Source: Bacillota bacterium (GTDB taxonomy: Bacteria; Bacillota; Limnochordia; Limnochordales; ZCTH02-B6). Taken from it: DNA of 64,000 nt. Positions 15,805-24,059 of this stretch are shown here, piece by piece. The notes beneath the pieces were generated by a model. The model was not told the origin of the DNA and searched no databases. It worked only from the letters and a program-made list of their open reading frames with translations. Numbering within the stretch: the stretch's first letter is position 1; each line of letters opens with the position of its first letter. The stretch spans positions 1 to 64,000 of the forward strand of contig PKQR01000001.1 of the NCBI GenBank assembly GCA_017578085.1, given 5' to 3'. The position numbers and the translations under genes are program-made.

Positions 15805-15844
15805 GTTGGGGAGGGGCCGGCGCCACCGCCATCCCCTCCCCAAC
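15805..15844 (-). terminator. 12-bp perfect hairpin downstream of the gamma-SASP-like gene
   Basis: GTTGGGGAGGGG (15805-15816) pairs with CCCCTCCCCAAC (15833-15844) around a 16-nt loop. It starts 43 bp after the stop of the gene at 15888. There is no U-run, so it may act as an mRNA stabiliser or weak terminator. Confidence 0.5.
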
Positions 15845-15887
15845 AAACCGGTGCACCCTGCTGGGCGCCCCGGCCGGAGCCGTCTTG

Positions 15888-16067
15888 TTACTGCTGCTCT
15901 TGCTCGTCGGCCTCAAAGGCCCTGTTTTGCTGGTCCTCCTGCCGCTGCCGCTGGTTTTGGCGGAACACCCCCGGCTCAGCAGCGAACTCCGTGTCCTGGA
16001 TCGGCCGCCGTGCCCGCTGCGCTTCCTTCATGCGCTTGGGCTGGTTCTGCGCATCCCGCTGGGGCAT
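15888..16067 (-). CDS. Gamma-type SASP-like small protein
   Basis: A 59-residue, very hydrophilic protein rich in Gln, Arg and Glu. Residues 24-40 read QDTEFAAEPGVFRQNQR, close to the repeat TEFASETNVQEVKQQNAQ of Bacillus gamma-type SASP (SspE), including the TEFA site cut by the GPR protease. Gamma-SASPs are amino acid stores degraded at germination. ATG 16067 is chosen eight bases after a perfect GGAGGTG; the open frame continues upstream but has no ribosome site. It lies beside an alpha/beta SASP on the same strand, which supports a spore role. It has a single TEFA motif where SspE has two repeats, so the assignment is tentative. Confidence 0.55.
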   Translation of the reverse strand: MPQRDAQNQPKRMKEAQRARRPIQDTEFAAEPGVFRQNQRQRQEDQQNRAFEADEQEQQ

Positions 16068-16143
16068 GCGTCTTTCACCTCCCTCCGCTTGACCCCACAG
16101 GCTAGTGTTTGCGCCGCGCCCGGCGCCCATAGGCCCGCGCGCG

Positions 16144-16159
16144 AGGGACATATGTCCCT
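16144..16159. promoter_or_regulatory. Perfect 16-bp palindrome (possible operator)
   Basis: AGGGACATATGTCCCT is a complete inverted repeat between the divergent gamma-SASP-like gene and the zinc-ribbon gene. A similar 16-mer lies upstream of SCO1 at 6318-6333. The cognate regulator is unknown. Confidence 0.45.
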
Positions 16160-16242
16160 GGCTGGAGAGGGCAACCGTCGCTTTGCGGGGCGAAGCGCCT
16201 TCGCGACAATAAGAAAGAAAAGAATGACGTCGGAGGGAGTCG

Positions 16243-16449
16243 GTGGCGGTGAGGATTTGTCGGATTTGTGGGGGCGTCATCGCTGCGGATACCCCGGCCC
16301 GGGCTTTGGGCCTGTGCTCCGAATGCGAGGAGCGCATCTTGGAGCGGGCCGAGGATCTGCTGGAAACCCGGGAGCCGGTCGTCAGTGACCCGGACTGGGA
16401 GGCGCACCTGGAGCGTCAGACGCCTCGCAGCCGCTGGGAGGACTTTTAG
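16243..16449 (+). CDS. Small zinc-ribbon protein
   Basis: A 68-residue protein with two CxxC pairs, CRIC (residues 6-9) and CSEC (residues 25-28), 15 residues apart, the geometry of a treble-clef or zinc-ribbon knuckle. The rest is acidic and helical (EERILERAEDLLETREPV). GTG 16243 follows GGAGG by six bases. It precedes an ABC exporter operon by about 60 bp. The family is not recognised; nucleic-acid or protein binding is possible. The gene is divergent from the gamma-SASP-like gene across a 175-bp region that carries a perfect palindrome. Confidence 0.6.
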   Translation: MAVRICRICGGVIAADTPARALGLCSECEERILERAEDLLETREPVVSDPDWEAHLERQTPRSRWEDF

Positions 16450-16512
16450 GCTTTCTCAGCCCGCGGATGGTACAATGAATCCGTTGGAGGCAATAGCTCC
16501 CGTTAGCTGGGG

Positions 16513-17211
16513 GTGAGCTCCACGGAACTCGTTGTCGACGCGCGCGGGCTGACCAAAGCGTACCGGGACGGTGAGATCCGTTACCCGGCCCTGCGGGGAG
16601 TCGACCTGCAGGTACGTGCCGGCGAATTCGTGGCCCTCATGGGGCCGTCGGGCTCCGGCAAGTCTACCCTGCTGTACGTGCTCGCCGGGCTGGACCGGCC
16701 GGACGGCGGCCAACTGCGCGTCGCAGGGCACGACCTGCCCAGCATGGACGAAACCGCGCTGGCGCTCTTTCGGCGCCGCTGCGTCGGGATCGTCTTCCAA
16801 TACTTCAACCTGCTGCACCACCTCGACGCCTTAACCAACGTCATGCTGCCCGCGCTCTTGGCCGGCACGCCGCCAGGCGTAGCGCGCGCTCGCGCCCTTG
16901 CGCTCTTGGAAACGCTGGACATCGCCTCATTGGCCGCCAAGCGGCCCCCCCAGTTGAGCGGCGGCGAGCGGCAGCGGGTCGCCATCGCTCGCGCTCTCAT
17001 CAACGAGCCCATGCTTTTGTTGGCTGACGAGCCTACGGGCAGCGTCGACCGCGGCGCGGCCGAGCACATCTTAGACCTCTTGGCGGCGGCCAATGCCAGG
17101 GGCCAGACGATCGTGCTTGTCACCCACGACCCGGCCGTGGCCGGCCATGCCCGCCGGGTGCTCCATCTCCGGAACGGCCAAATTGTCGCAGGGGCGGCGG
17201 CGCCGGCGTGA
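16513..17211 (+). CDS. ABC transporter ATP-binding protein, MacB/LolD type
   Basis: A 232-residue ATPase of the MacB/LolD/FtsE group that powers FtsX-type permeases. It has Walker A GPSGSGKST (about 44-52), a Q-loop FQYFN, the signature LSGGERQRVAIARAL and Walker B LLLADEPTGSVD. The start is GTG 16513; the ribosome site is weak. The stop overlaps the start of the permease gene (GTGA at 17208-17211), which fixes them as a pair. Such systems export lipoproteins, peptides or drugs, or act as mechanotransmitters in the envelope without transport. A TACAAT hexamer at 16471-16476 may be the promoter -10 element. Confidence 0.92.
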   Translation: MSSTELVVDARGLTKAYRDGEIRYPALRGVDLQVRAGEFVALMGPSGSGKSTLLYVLAGLDRPDGGQLRVAGHDLPSMDETALALFRRRCVGIVFQYFNLLHHLDALTNVMLPALLAGTPPGVARARALALLETLDIASLAAKRPPQLSGGERQRVAIARALINEPMLLLADEPTGSVDRGAAEHILDLLAAANARGQTIVLVTHDPAVAGHARRVLHLRNGQIVAGAAAPA

Positions 17212-19634
17212 TGGAGGTGCTTATGCGTGCGCCCGGGCCCGCCGGCTGGGGTGCTTTGGGCCGGTGGGCTGCCGGGCTAAAGGCGCTGCTGCATTTGGCC
17301 CGCGCGCTGCTCGGGCGCGGGCCGGCCGCTTTGGGGTTGATGGGCCTGGCCATGGCGGTGGCGGCCATGCTCATCAGCGCCGGCGCCCACGTGTGGCGCG
17401 GCGCGCCCGCCGCCTACGACGCGCTGCACGACGCGACCGGCGCCCCCCACGCCTGGTTTTTCCTGCCTGAGCACCCGCGCCGCGAGGCGGCTGCCGCACA
17501 CATTCGCGCCATGCCCGGAGTGGCCGCGGTGCCTTTGGAGCTGCCCGTGGCGACCTTGCCGCTCGCAGGTGTTGGCGGGGAGCGCACGGTGCCGGCGCGA
17601 GTGTACGGCGTCGACGCCGCAGGGGCTTCGGCCCAAGGGATCTCCGGCTTCGCCGTCGTCCGGGGCCGCTGGCCGACGCCGGGCCAGGCGGAAGCGCTCG
17701 TCGATGCGGGACTGGCCGCGGCGCTTTCCTTGCCCGTGGGCGGCAAGGCCGTCATCTCCGGTTTGCACGGGCGGCTTGAAGTGCGCGTTGCCGGCTACAC
17801 GGTTTCCGCCCTGCATTGCCCATACCCCGACTGCGCTCCCGCCGTGCTTTTGCCGCGGGAGCTGTTTCGTTCGGTGGCCGCCTCTCCCCAGACGCTGGTG
17901 GGCGTGCGCCTCCAAGACCCGCAGGACGCTTCCGCCTTCGTCTTTGCGGCCCGGCAGGAGCTCGCGCGGCTAGGGGTGCTGGCGGACGGCATGAGCTTTC
18001 GGGATCTCAAGGCGCACCAGCGGTTGAGCCACAGCCTGACGGCGGGCTTCTTGTTCCTGGGCGGGGCGCTGGCGCTCGCCTCAGGAGCCGCCGTGGCCTG
18101 GCACGCGGTCGCCCACGCCGCCGTCGCTGGCCGCCGGGTGATGGCGATGGCTAGGGCCATCGGCTGCACTCCCCGGCAAATGACCGCGGCCTTTGCCCTA
18201 GGTTGTGGAGCCGTGGGACTGCTTGCGGCCGCAGCCGGCAGCCCCGCCGGATGGCTGGCGGCGCAGGCGTGGCAGGCGGGCAGCTTCGGGGGAGCGGCTC
18301 AGGGCGCAAGGCTAGGAGCCGAACTGGCAGGGGGCGGCCTGTGGCCGGCAGTGGGTGCCGCGTTGGGCGTGGCCGGCGCAGCGGCCGTGGCCGGCGGGTG
18401 GGCTGGGCGCGGGACGGCCCGGGCCGGCGCCGGCGCAGCCTTGGGCGCGGCGGGCGGCGGCGTTCCCGTGCAACTGGGCTTGCGCAGCGCGGGCAGCAGG
18501 CCGCTCATCATCCTGCGCCCGGTGCGGTCGCTGGTGCCGGCGCTCTCAGTCGCCATCAGCGTGGCCACGGCGGCAGGCGCGGTGACGCTGGCCAACACCA
18601 TGGCCGCGTTTGAGCGCGAACCCGCGCTGCTGGGCATTTTCCACGAGCTCACCGTTGAGCGGGTGGCTGTCGAGCGGCCGCCCGTCCGGGGCGACACGAG
18701 CGGGGCAGGCGAGCCGTCGCGCCTGCCGCCCGATGCGGTCGACGCGCTCCTGGCGGCGGATCCGGACGTGAGCGGTTTTCACCGGGAGGCATGGCTAAGG
18801 GTTGATGTGCCGGCGGCGCGCGAGTCCATCATCGTGCGGGGGCTCGACGGCGACTGGCGGGGGCTGCCTTGGCGGGTGCTCGGGGGCCGTTTTGTGGCAG
18901 AGCCCGGGGAGATTGCCCTGGGCACCACCGCCATGGAGCGCCTCGGGGTTGAGCCCGGCGATACCATCGAGGTGGCCTTCGGCCCGCGCCGCGCGGCTTT
19001 GCGCGTGAGCGGCGCCTATCTTGAACTGGCCAACGCGGGAATCGCCGGCGCGGTCGCATGGGAAACCTTCACGGACCTGCAGCCGGGGGCGGAACCAACC
19101 GCGTGGCTCGTCCGGCTCGCCCCCGGCGCCGATCCCGAAACGGTGCGCCGGCGGCTGCTTGCGTCCGGCGGCGGACGCCTTTCCGTGGCCACCGCCGGGT
19201 TTGAGCCGCCGGCGGCGGTCCAAGCGGCCGGCCGCTTGCTGGACGGATTGGCCGCGCTCTTGGGCGCCATGGCCATCGTCGCCGTCGTCCACGGCGTGGC
19301 GGCGGCGGTGCGGGAACAGCGGCGGGACATCGCGATCCTCAAGGCCATCGGCATGACGCCTGTCCAGCTGACAGCGGCGACGGCGGTGGGCGTGGCCGCG
19401 ATCGCGGTCGTGGGCACCGCCGCGGGCATCGTCACTGGGGTCCTCTTGAGCCTGGGCGGCTTCTGGGCGGCCTCCGCGGTGAGCGGGATCGGAGGCCTGG
19501 AACCTTTGTTTCCGTGGGGGCAGCTTGCGGCCATCGCTGCCGCAGCTCCCGTCGCTGCGGCCATCGCGGCGGTACCCCCGGCAGCGGTTGCGGCTTGGGC
19601 GCCGGCGACGCAGGATGGAGGCGAGGACATCTGA
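17208..19634 (+). CDS. FtsX-like ABC transporter permease
   Basis: An 808-residue permease with two FtsX modules. Module 1 has a first helix at about 43-62, a large extracytoplasmic domain to about 270 and a helix cluster at 280-410. Module 2 has a helix near 445-465, a second periplasmic-type domain and a final helix cluster from about 680 to 800. The segment VREQRRDIAILKAIGMTPVQL is the typical cytoplasmic coupling motif. The long form resembles the permeases of LolCE- or DevC-like exporters. It overlaps the ATPase gene by four bases and its stop overlaps the next gene (CTGA). GTG 17208, ATG 17211 and ATG 17223 are all possible starts. Confidence 0.88.
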   Translation: MMEVLMRAPGPAGWGALGRWAAGLKALLHLARALLGRGPAALGLMGLAMAVAAMLISAGAHVWRGAPAAYDALHDATGAPHAWFFLPEHPRREAAAAHIRAMPGVAAVPLELPVATLPLAGVGGERTVPARVYGVDAAGASAQGISGFAVVRGRWPTPGQAEALVDAGLAAALSLPVGGKAVISGLHGRLEVRVAGYTVSALHCPYPDCAPAVLLPRELFRSVAASPQTLVGVRLQDPQDASAFVFAARQELARLGVLADGMSFRDLKAHQRLSHSLTAGFLFLGGALALASGAAVAWHAVAHAAVAGRRVMAMARAIGCTPRQMTAAFALGCGAVGLLAAAAGSPAGWLAAQAWQAGSFGGAAQGARLGAELAGGGLWPAVGAALGVAGAAAVAGGWAGRGTARAGAGAALGAAGGGVPVQLGLRSAGSRPLIILRPVRSLVPALSVAISVATAAGAVTLANTMAAFEREPALLGIFHELTVERVAVERPPVRGDTSGAGEPSRLPPDAVDALLAADPDVSGFHREAWLRVDVPAARESIIVRGLDGDWRGLPWRVLGGRFVAEPGEIALGTTAMERLGVEPGDTIEVAFGPRRAALRVSGAYLELANAGIAGAVAWETFTDLQPGAEPTAWLVRLAPGADPETVRRRLLASGGGRLSVATAGFEPPAAVQAAGRLLDGLAALLGAMAIVAVVHGVAAAVREQRRDIAILKAIGMTPVQLTAATAVGVAAIAVVGTAAGIVTGVLLSLGGFWAASAVSGIGGLEPLFPWGQLAAIAAAAPVAAAIAAVPPAAVAAWAPATQDGGEDI

Positions 19635-20239
19635 CACGGCTCTTGTTGACCCGGCACGGAGAAACCGACTGGAACACGGCCCGCCGCATACAGGGATGGT
19701 CCGACATTCCCCTCAACGAGCGCGGGCGGGAGCAGGCGCGCCGGCTCGCCCAGCGGCTTGCGGGCGAGGAGCTGGCCGCGATTTACGCCAGCGACCTGGA
19801 CCGCTGTCTCGAAACGGCGGCCATCGTGCGCGGCAGCCGGCCGCTGCCCCTGCGGGTGACGGAGGCGCTGCGGGAGCTGTGCTACGGCTCCTTGGAGGGA
19901 CTGACCTGGGACGAGCTCATCGCACAGGGCCGCGAGGAGTGGCTGCGCCGGTGGAACGCCGGTCAAGCCGAGGCGCCCCCGGGCGGGGAGGCGCTGGCGG
20001 ACGCGTGGGCCCGGGCCGACCGGTTTCTGAGCTGCATCCTGCTGCGGCACCCCGGGGAAACTGTGCTTGTGGTCACCCACGGCGGTCTGCTGCGCCTTTT
20101 GATCTGCCGCCTGCAGGGCTTGGGTTATGAGCGATGGGGGACGGTGCGCACGGCCAACACGGGCCTCACCGAGATCGTGGTCGAGCCTGGAAAGCCGGCA
20201 CAGGTGATACGGCTCAACGATACGGAGCACCTGCTGTGA
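19631..20239 (+). CDS. Histidine phosphatase family protein (phosphoglycerate mutase-like), CTG start
   Basis: A 202-residue branch-1 histidine phosphatase. The catalytic LLLTRHGETDWN (His9) starts the domain, with SDLDRCLETA near residue 57 and the second catalytic His in VVVTHGGLLRLL near residue 155. It may be a CobC-type or broad phosphatase. The family normally starts MTRLLLVRHGETDWN; here the same peptide is preceded by CTG, which forms a CTGA overlap with the permease stop (19631-19634) and lies 10 bases after GGAGG. This suggests a true CTG start. The next in-frame starts, TTG 19643 and TTG 19646, would cut the first beta strand. Confidence 0.8.
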   Translation: MTRLLLTRHGETDWNTARRIQGWSDIPLNERGREQARRLAQRLAGEELAAIYASDLDRCLETAAIVRGSRPLPLRVTEALRELCYGSLEGLTWDELIAQGREEWLRRWNAGQAEAPPGGEALADAWARADRFLSCILLRHPGETVLVVTHGGLLRLLICRLQGLGYERWGTVRTANTGLTEIVVEPGKPAQVIRLNDTEHLL

Positions 20240-20344
20240 TATTTCCCCCAGCCGGCACATAGCGTCCCAATGGAGATCCGGCGAGGAGGCCGGCTGCCCT
20301 CGCGGCACGGCGCGGGCGCTGCGCGGCCGTCCTCGGCTGGGGGC

Positions 20345-21136
20345 GTGGCGAGGGTGTATGTCCTGCGGTTGCGCTGGGCCATCGCGGCGCTGGCCGTGCT
20401 GATCGCCGGTGCCTTTTTCGGCGGCTGGGCGGCGGCGGTGCTTTGGCCCCAGGCCGTGATGGTGAGCCTCGAGTTGCCCGTGTCCCGGGGCCTGGATATG
20501 CCGATCTTCTACGTCCGCACCGACCAGCCGCTGGTGGCCCTGACGTTCGACATCAGCTGGGGACGGCAGACGGCGGGGCCCGTACTGGACATCCTAAAGG
20601 AAAAGGGCGTGCGGGCGACCTTTTTCCTGACGGGTTTCTGGGCCAAGAAGCAGCGGGACATCGCCCAGCGCATCGTGGCCGACGGGCACGAGGTCGCCAG
20701 CCACGGCGACGACCACGTCAACTTGAGCCGCTACGACGGGGACGCGATCGCGGACAACATCCTGACCGCGCACCGGGATCTCTTGGAGGCGACGGGGCAG
20801 GAGGCGCGCTTTTTCCGGCCGCCCAACGGCGATTACGACGACCTGGTGGTGGCCACGGCGCGGCAGCTGGGCTACGAGACGGTTATCTGGTCGCTGGACA
20901 CCTTGGACTGGAAAAACCCCGGGGCCGACTACATGGTCCGCCGGGTGCTGGACAACGTCCATCCCGGCGACATCATCCTCATGCACGCGAGTGACTCGTC
21001 CAAGCAGATTCACCTGGCGTTGCCCCGGATCATCGATGGGCTGCGGGCGCAAGGGTACCGGCTGGTTACCTTGGGGGAGCTCATGCGCTCGGGCGCGCCC
21101 GCACGGGACGATCCGCGGGGGCGCCCGCGGCGCTAG
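20345..21136 (+). CDS. Polysaccharide deacetylase, PdaB-like
   Basis: A NodB-fold deacetylase with one N-terminal membrane anchor. The core matches PdaB of spore formers: VALTFDISWGRQTAGPVLDIL (metal and catalytic Asp region), RATFFLTGFWA, the SHGDDH metal motif, FRPPNGDYD and the final HASDSSKQI. PdaB acts in spore cortex stability by modifying peptidoglycan. The TFDISWG variant, in place of TFDDG, is typical of PdaB. The start is uncertain: GTG 20345 is used, but ATG 20270 and CTG 20294 (five bases after GAGGAGG) are in frame. The gene follows the histidine phosphatase on the same strand. Confidence 0.85.
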   Translation: MARVYVLRLRWAIAALAVLIAGAFFGGWAAAVLWPQAVMVSLELPVSRGLDMPIFYVRTDQPLVALTFDISWGRQTAGPVLDILKEKGVRATFFLTGFWAKKQRDIAQRIVADGHEVASHGDDHVNLSRYDGDAIADNILTAHRDLLEATGQEARFFRPPNGDYDDLVVATARQLGYETVIWSLDTLDWKNPGADYMVRRVLDNVHPGDIILMHASDSSKQIHLALPRIIDGLRAQGYRLVTLGELMRSGAPARDDPRGRPRR

Positions 21137-21161
21137 CGGCCTTAGGTGTTCTCAGGCCGGA

Positions 21162-21320
21162 TTAGGCGCTGCCGTCCTGCCGTTCAGCGGATGCCGCGAA
21201 CGGGGGCGTTCCCAGCAGTGCTTGCCGCTCAGCCGGCGTTAGGCCTTCGGAGACCCGGGCGGGCCGGTAGCGGCGGAATGCAAAGAACAGGGCTCGCAAC
21301 AGTCGCCGCATGGCGGCCAT
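21162..21320 (-). CDS. Small hypothetical protein
   Basis: A 52-residue frame starting at ATG 21320 (or ATG 21311). The N-terminal half is basic and amphipathic (MRRLLRALFFAFRRYRP) and the C-terminal half reads GLTPAERQALLGTPPFA, more protein-like than random GC-rich translation. AAAGGA lies just upstream. It is convergent with pdaB and would be the only occupant of this 260-bp gap. No family is recognised, and it may be spurious. Confidence 0.3.
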   Translation of the reverse strand: MAAMRRLLRALFFAFRRYRPARVSEGLTPAERQALLGTPPFAASAERQDGSA

Positions 21321-21395
21321 TCATCCTTTCCGCTATGGGTACTGTTGGTCGAACCGATGCTACAAAATCCGAGAGATCGGTAAGAAATCCTTCCT

Positions 21396-22460
21396 TCAAT
21401 CGACAAAACAGGACCAACGTCCCGAGCAGCGGTACAAGAAGGTAGGACCTGAGTCGCAATTGGGCAGCCGGAGGTTGAGCCGCTGGCGGAAGTGGTCCAG
21501 GTCCGGGGGCAGAGGGCTCACCAAGGCCAGCCGCCGGCCGTCTGCCGGATGCGGGAACTCAAGCCGCCAGGCGTGGAGCGCCTGGCGCTCCAGTATCCCC
21601 GGAAGGGGCCGTCCATAAAGGGGATCGCCCAGCAACGGATGCCCCAGGTGGGCCAAGTGAACCCGGATCTGGTGCGTGCGGCCCGTTTCCAGCGTCAGCT
21701 CCAGGAGGGTCGCCCCGCGGGGCAGCTCGAGCGTTGACACGCCAGGCCCAGGCGCCGCGGCGCCGCCTGGAGCAGCCTGGGCCGTAACCTGCAAGGCGGC
21801 GGGCCCCTCTGTCCGGTCCAGCACCCGGAAGCGCGTTACAGCCCGCTGCCCGTCCGGCGCCACCTCCCGCCTGGTCAGCTCGCCCGGGACGCGGCGGATG
21901 GGCGCGTCAATCACGCCTTCATCCTCTCTGACGATCCCTTCAGCGATGGCGACGTAGTGGCGGCGCAGTTCCCCGCGGGCGTGGGCCTGCGCGAGGGCGT
22001 GGTGGGCAAACGGGTGCTTGGCAAACACCACGAGGCCCGACGTATCCCGGTCCAGCCGGGTGACGGGGCCGGCGGCCGGCGTCTGGCCGCGGGCGATAAG
22101 GCGATACGCGACCCCGTTGGCCAAGGTCCCCCTCTGTTCCCCGTGGGCCGGGTGCACCAGCACCCCCGCGGGCTTGTCCAGCACCAGCACGTGTTCGTCC
22201 TCAAAGACGACGGCCAGGGGAACAGGCTCCGGCACCACGTGGCTGGCCAGGTGTGAGGGCACGCACAGCTCCACCCGGTCGCCGGCCGCCACAGCTTCCC
22301 GGAGGGCGGCGGGCCGCCCGTTGACGAGGACGTAGGGGCCACGCTTCAGCTGGCGCAAAAACCCCCGCGACATGCGCCAGCGCCTGCGCAACACGTGGGC
22401 AAGCACCCGGCCGTCCTCCTCAGGGGGGACCACAAAGCTGAGGAACGGTCTGGCACCCAT
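21396..22460 (-). CDS. RluA family 23S rRNA/tRNA pseudouridine synthase
   Basis: A 354-residue pseudouridine synthase. An N-terminal S4-like RNA-binding domain (MSRGFLRQLKRGPYVLVNGRP) is followed by the catalytic domain with VLDKPAGVLVHPAHGE and the active-site motif VTRLDRDTSGLVVFAK, whose Asp is catalytic. GRTHQIRVHLAHLGHPLLGDPLYG is the family's C-terminal signature. ATG 22460 is taken because it overlaps the transglycosylase stop (TGATG); a longer frame to 22556 would lie inside that gene. The C-terminal tail after residue 330 (LPNCDSGPTFLYRC) is unusual and may be a recent extension. It modifies uridines in RNA. Confidence 0.92.
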   Translation of the reverse strand: MGARPFLSFVVPPEEDGRVLAHVLRRRWRMSRGFLRQLKRGPYVLVNGRPAALREAVAAGDRVELCVPSHLASHVVPEPVPLAVVFEDEHVLVLDKPAGVLVHPAHGEQRGTLANGVAYRLIARGQTPAAGPVTRLDRDTSGLVVFAKHPFAHHALAQAHARGELRRHYVAIAEGIVREDEGVIDAPIRRVPGELTRREVAPDGQRAVTRFRVLDRTEGPAALQVTAQAAPGGAAAPGPGVSTLELPRGATLLELTLETGRTHQIRVHLAHLGHPLLGDPLYGRPLPGILERQALHAWRLEFPHPADGRRLALVSPLPPDLDHFRQRLNLRLPNCDSGPTFLYRCSGRWSCFVD

Positions 22461-23092
22461 CACTGGTTGGCCAGGGCCCATATGATCGCCAGCAAGAAGA
22501 GCCAAGTCAAAGGATTGCTGGAGTTCATCCCACGGGGCGCGGCTCCCCCCGGGCATGCCATTGGCGCCTTGCCGGCGCGGAACTGGGAGGCGTAGTTCAT
22601 CACCTTGGCCACGTGGTTCCGGGCCCCGGCCTCAAGATGCGGGCGGATGGCCGCAAAGCTCCTGCCGTAGCGGTCCACGAGGCGCCCCACCAGCCCCGGT
22701 CCAGCGTTGTAGGCGGCGACGGCCAGCTCATAGTCCCCGCCGAAACGCTCCATCATCATGCCCAGATATCGGGTGCCCAGGTCGATGTTGGTCGCCGGAT
22801 CCATAAGACCGCTGCTGCCGCCCCGATAGCCAATGTCCCTGGCCGTCGACAGCAGGATCTGCATCAGCCCGTGGGCCGCGTCGTTGACCCTGGGCTCCGG
22901 GCGGTAGGCATCCGCACGGAAACCGGATTCCGCCGCGATGACGCCCTTGATGAGCCAGGCGGGTACGCCGTAGCGGCTCGCCGCCCGGTTGATGTAATCG
23001 TCGTAGGCGCTGCAGGCCAGGGCCGGCTCCAGGGGCATGAGCAAAAGGCCCAGGCACAGCAGCGCCGCGACCAGCGTCTTGCGCCGCTGCAT
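22460..23092 (-). CDS. Lytic transglycosylase (SLT domain)
   Basis: A 210-residue secreted protein with a signal peptide (about 1-26, ending PALACS) and a SLT lysozyme-like domain. The catalytic Glu is E55 in IAAESGFRA; AAHGLMQILLSTARDIGY and AVAAYNAGPGLV are the family motifs. It cleaves peptidoglycan glycan strands. A short C-terminal hydrophobic stretch (NPLTWLFLLAIIWALA) could anchor it in the membrane. ATG 23092 follows AAGGAGG by nine bases. The stop overlaps the RluA-type gene, so the two are coupled. Confidence 0.9.
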   Translation of the reverse strand: MQRRKTLVAALLCLGLLLMPLEPALACSAYDDYINRAASRYGVPAWLIKGVIAAESGFRADAYRPEPRVNDAAHGLMQILLSTARDIGYRGGSSGLMDPATNIDLGTRYLGMMMERFGGDYELAVAAYNAGPGLVGRLVDRYGRSFAAIRPHLEAGARNHVAKVMNYASQFRAGKAPMACPGGAAPRGMNSSNPLTWLFLLAIIWALANQ

Positions 23093-23130
23093 GGGGCAGA
23101 TCCTCCTTGATGTCCCCAAGTCTGGAATGG

Positions 23131-23889
23131 CTAGGCGACGATGCTGCGCCCGCCGTCCACCACGATAAAGTGGCCGCAGATCATGGAAGCCTGGTTGGAC
23201 GCCAGGAACGCCACGGCGTTGGCCACGTCCTCAGGGGTTATGATGCGCCCCGCGGGCGTCTTCTCCCGGGCCTCCCGCAGCATTTGCGCGGCGCCGGGGA
23301 TGGACCAGAGGGACTTGGTTTCGGCGACGCCGGCGATAACGCCGTTGACGGTGATGCCTTTGGGAGCGAGCTCAAAGGCCAGCGCCCGCGTCACCGCCTC
23401 CAGCGCGGCCTTAGCCACGCCGACGACGCCGTAGCCCGGGATCACCTTTTGGCCGCCTTCGCTGGAGATGCTGATGATGCGCCCCCAGCCGGCCTGCATG
23501 AGGGGCACGGCCCGCTGGGCCATTTCGAGGAGCGAGCGGGCCGACGCGGCCAAGGTGACGTCCCAGTGCTTGGTGGTGGCCTCCAACACCGGGCCGGGGA
23601 CGCCGAAAGCCGCGTTGGCCACCAGGATGTCCAGCCGGCCGAGCTCCCGGCGGATGGCGTCGAACATCTCATCCAGGCTTTCGGGCTTGCCCACGTCGGC
23701 CCGCACGACAAGGGCCTGGCCGCCCATGGCCTCGATCTCGGCGGCCACCTGCTGGGCCTCGGTCTTGCTGCGCCGGAAGTTGACAATCACCGTAGCGCCT
23801 TCGGCCGCGAGCCTGAGGGCGATGGCGCGGCCAAAGCCGCGGGTCGCGCCGGTTACCAGGGCATGCTTGCCCGCCAGTTCCGGATACAT
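23131..23889 (-). CDS. fabL: Enoyl-[acyl-carrier-protein] reductase, FabL type
   Basis: A 252-residue short-chain dehydrogenase. The NADPH motif is TGATRGFGRAIA, and the catalytic Tyr and Lys are in YGVVGVAKAALEAVTR with Y-x6-K spacing, which is characteristic of enoyl-ACP reductases and not of ordinary SDRs (Y-x3-K). The match to Bacillus FabL is strong throughout, for example MFDAIRRELGRLDILVANAA and KTPAGRIITPEDVANAVAFL, ending HFIVVDGGRSIVA. It catalyses the last step of each round of fatty acid elongation. ATG 23889 follows GGAGGT by seven bases. It lies divergent from the SASP at 24060. Confidence 0.85.
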   Translation of the reverse strand: MYPELAGKHALVTGATRGFGRAIALRLAAEGATVIVNFRRSKTEAQQVAAEIEAMGGQALVVRADVGKPESLDEMFDAIRRELGRLDILVANAAFGVPGPVLEATTKHWDVTLAASARSLLEMAQRAVPLMQAGWGRIISISSEGGQKVIPGYGVVGVAKAALEAVTRALAFELAPKGITVNGVIAGVAETKSLWSIPGAAQMLREAREKTPAGRIITPEDVANAVAFLASNQASMICGHFIVVDGGRSIVA

Positions 23890-24059
23890 GGCCGGTACCT
23901 CCATTGTGCCGGCTGCTCCGAATGCCGGGTTTCCGTTTGACTTGTCGTGCATTGGCGGGCTTCTCCGCCCGCAGCCGCCAGTCCTGCCAGCGGCGGCGCA
24001 AAGTCCCAGCGTAAACCCTTTCGCCGCGTCTAACATTAACGCCGGGAGGTGAACTCACG

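Noticed and set aside
16471-16512. Possible riboswitch or attenuator before the ABC ATPase gene
   Set aside because: The AGCTCCC...GGGTGAGCT pairing is short and does not match any riboswitch core; only a TACAAT -10 hexamer is plausible.
24009-24040. Forespore (sigma-G-like) promoter for the SASP at 24060
   Set aside because: GCGTAAA and AACATTA are near a useful spacing but match the sigma-G consensus too weakly to annotate.
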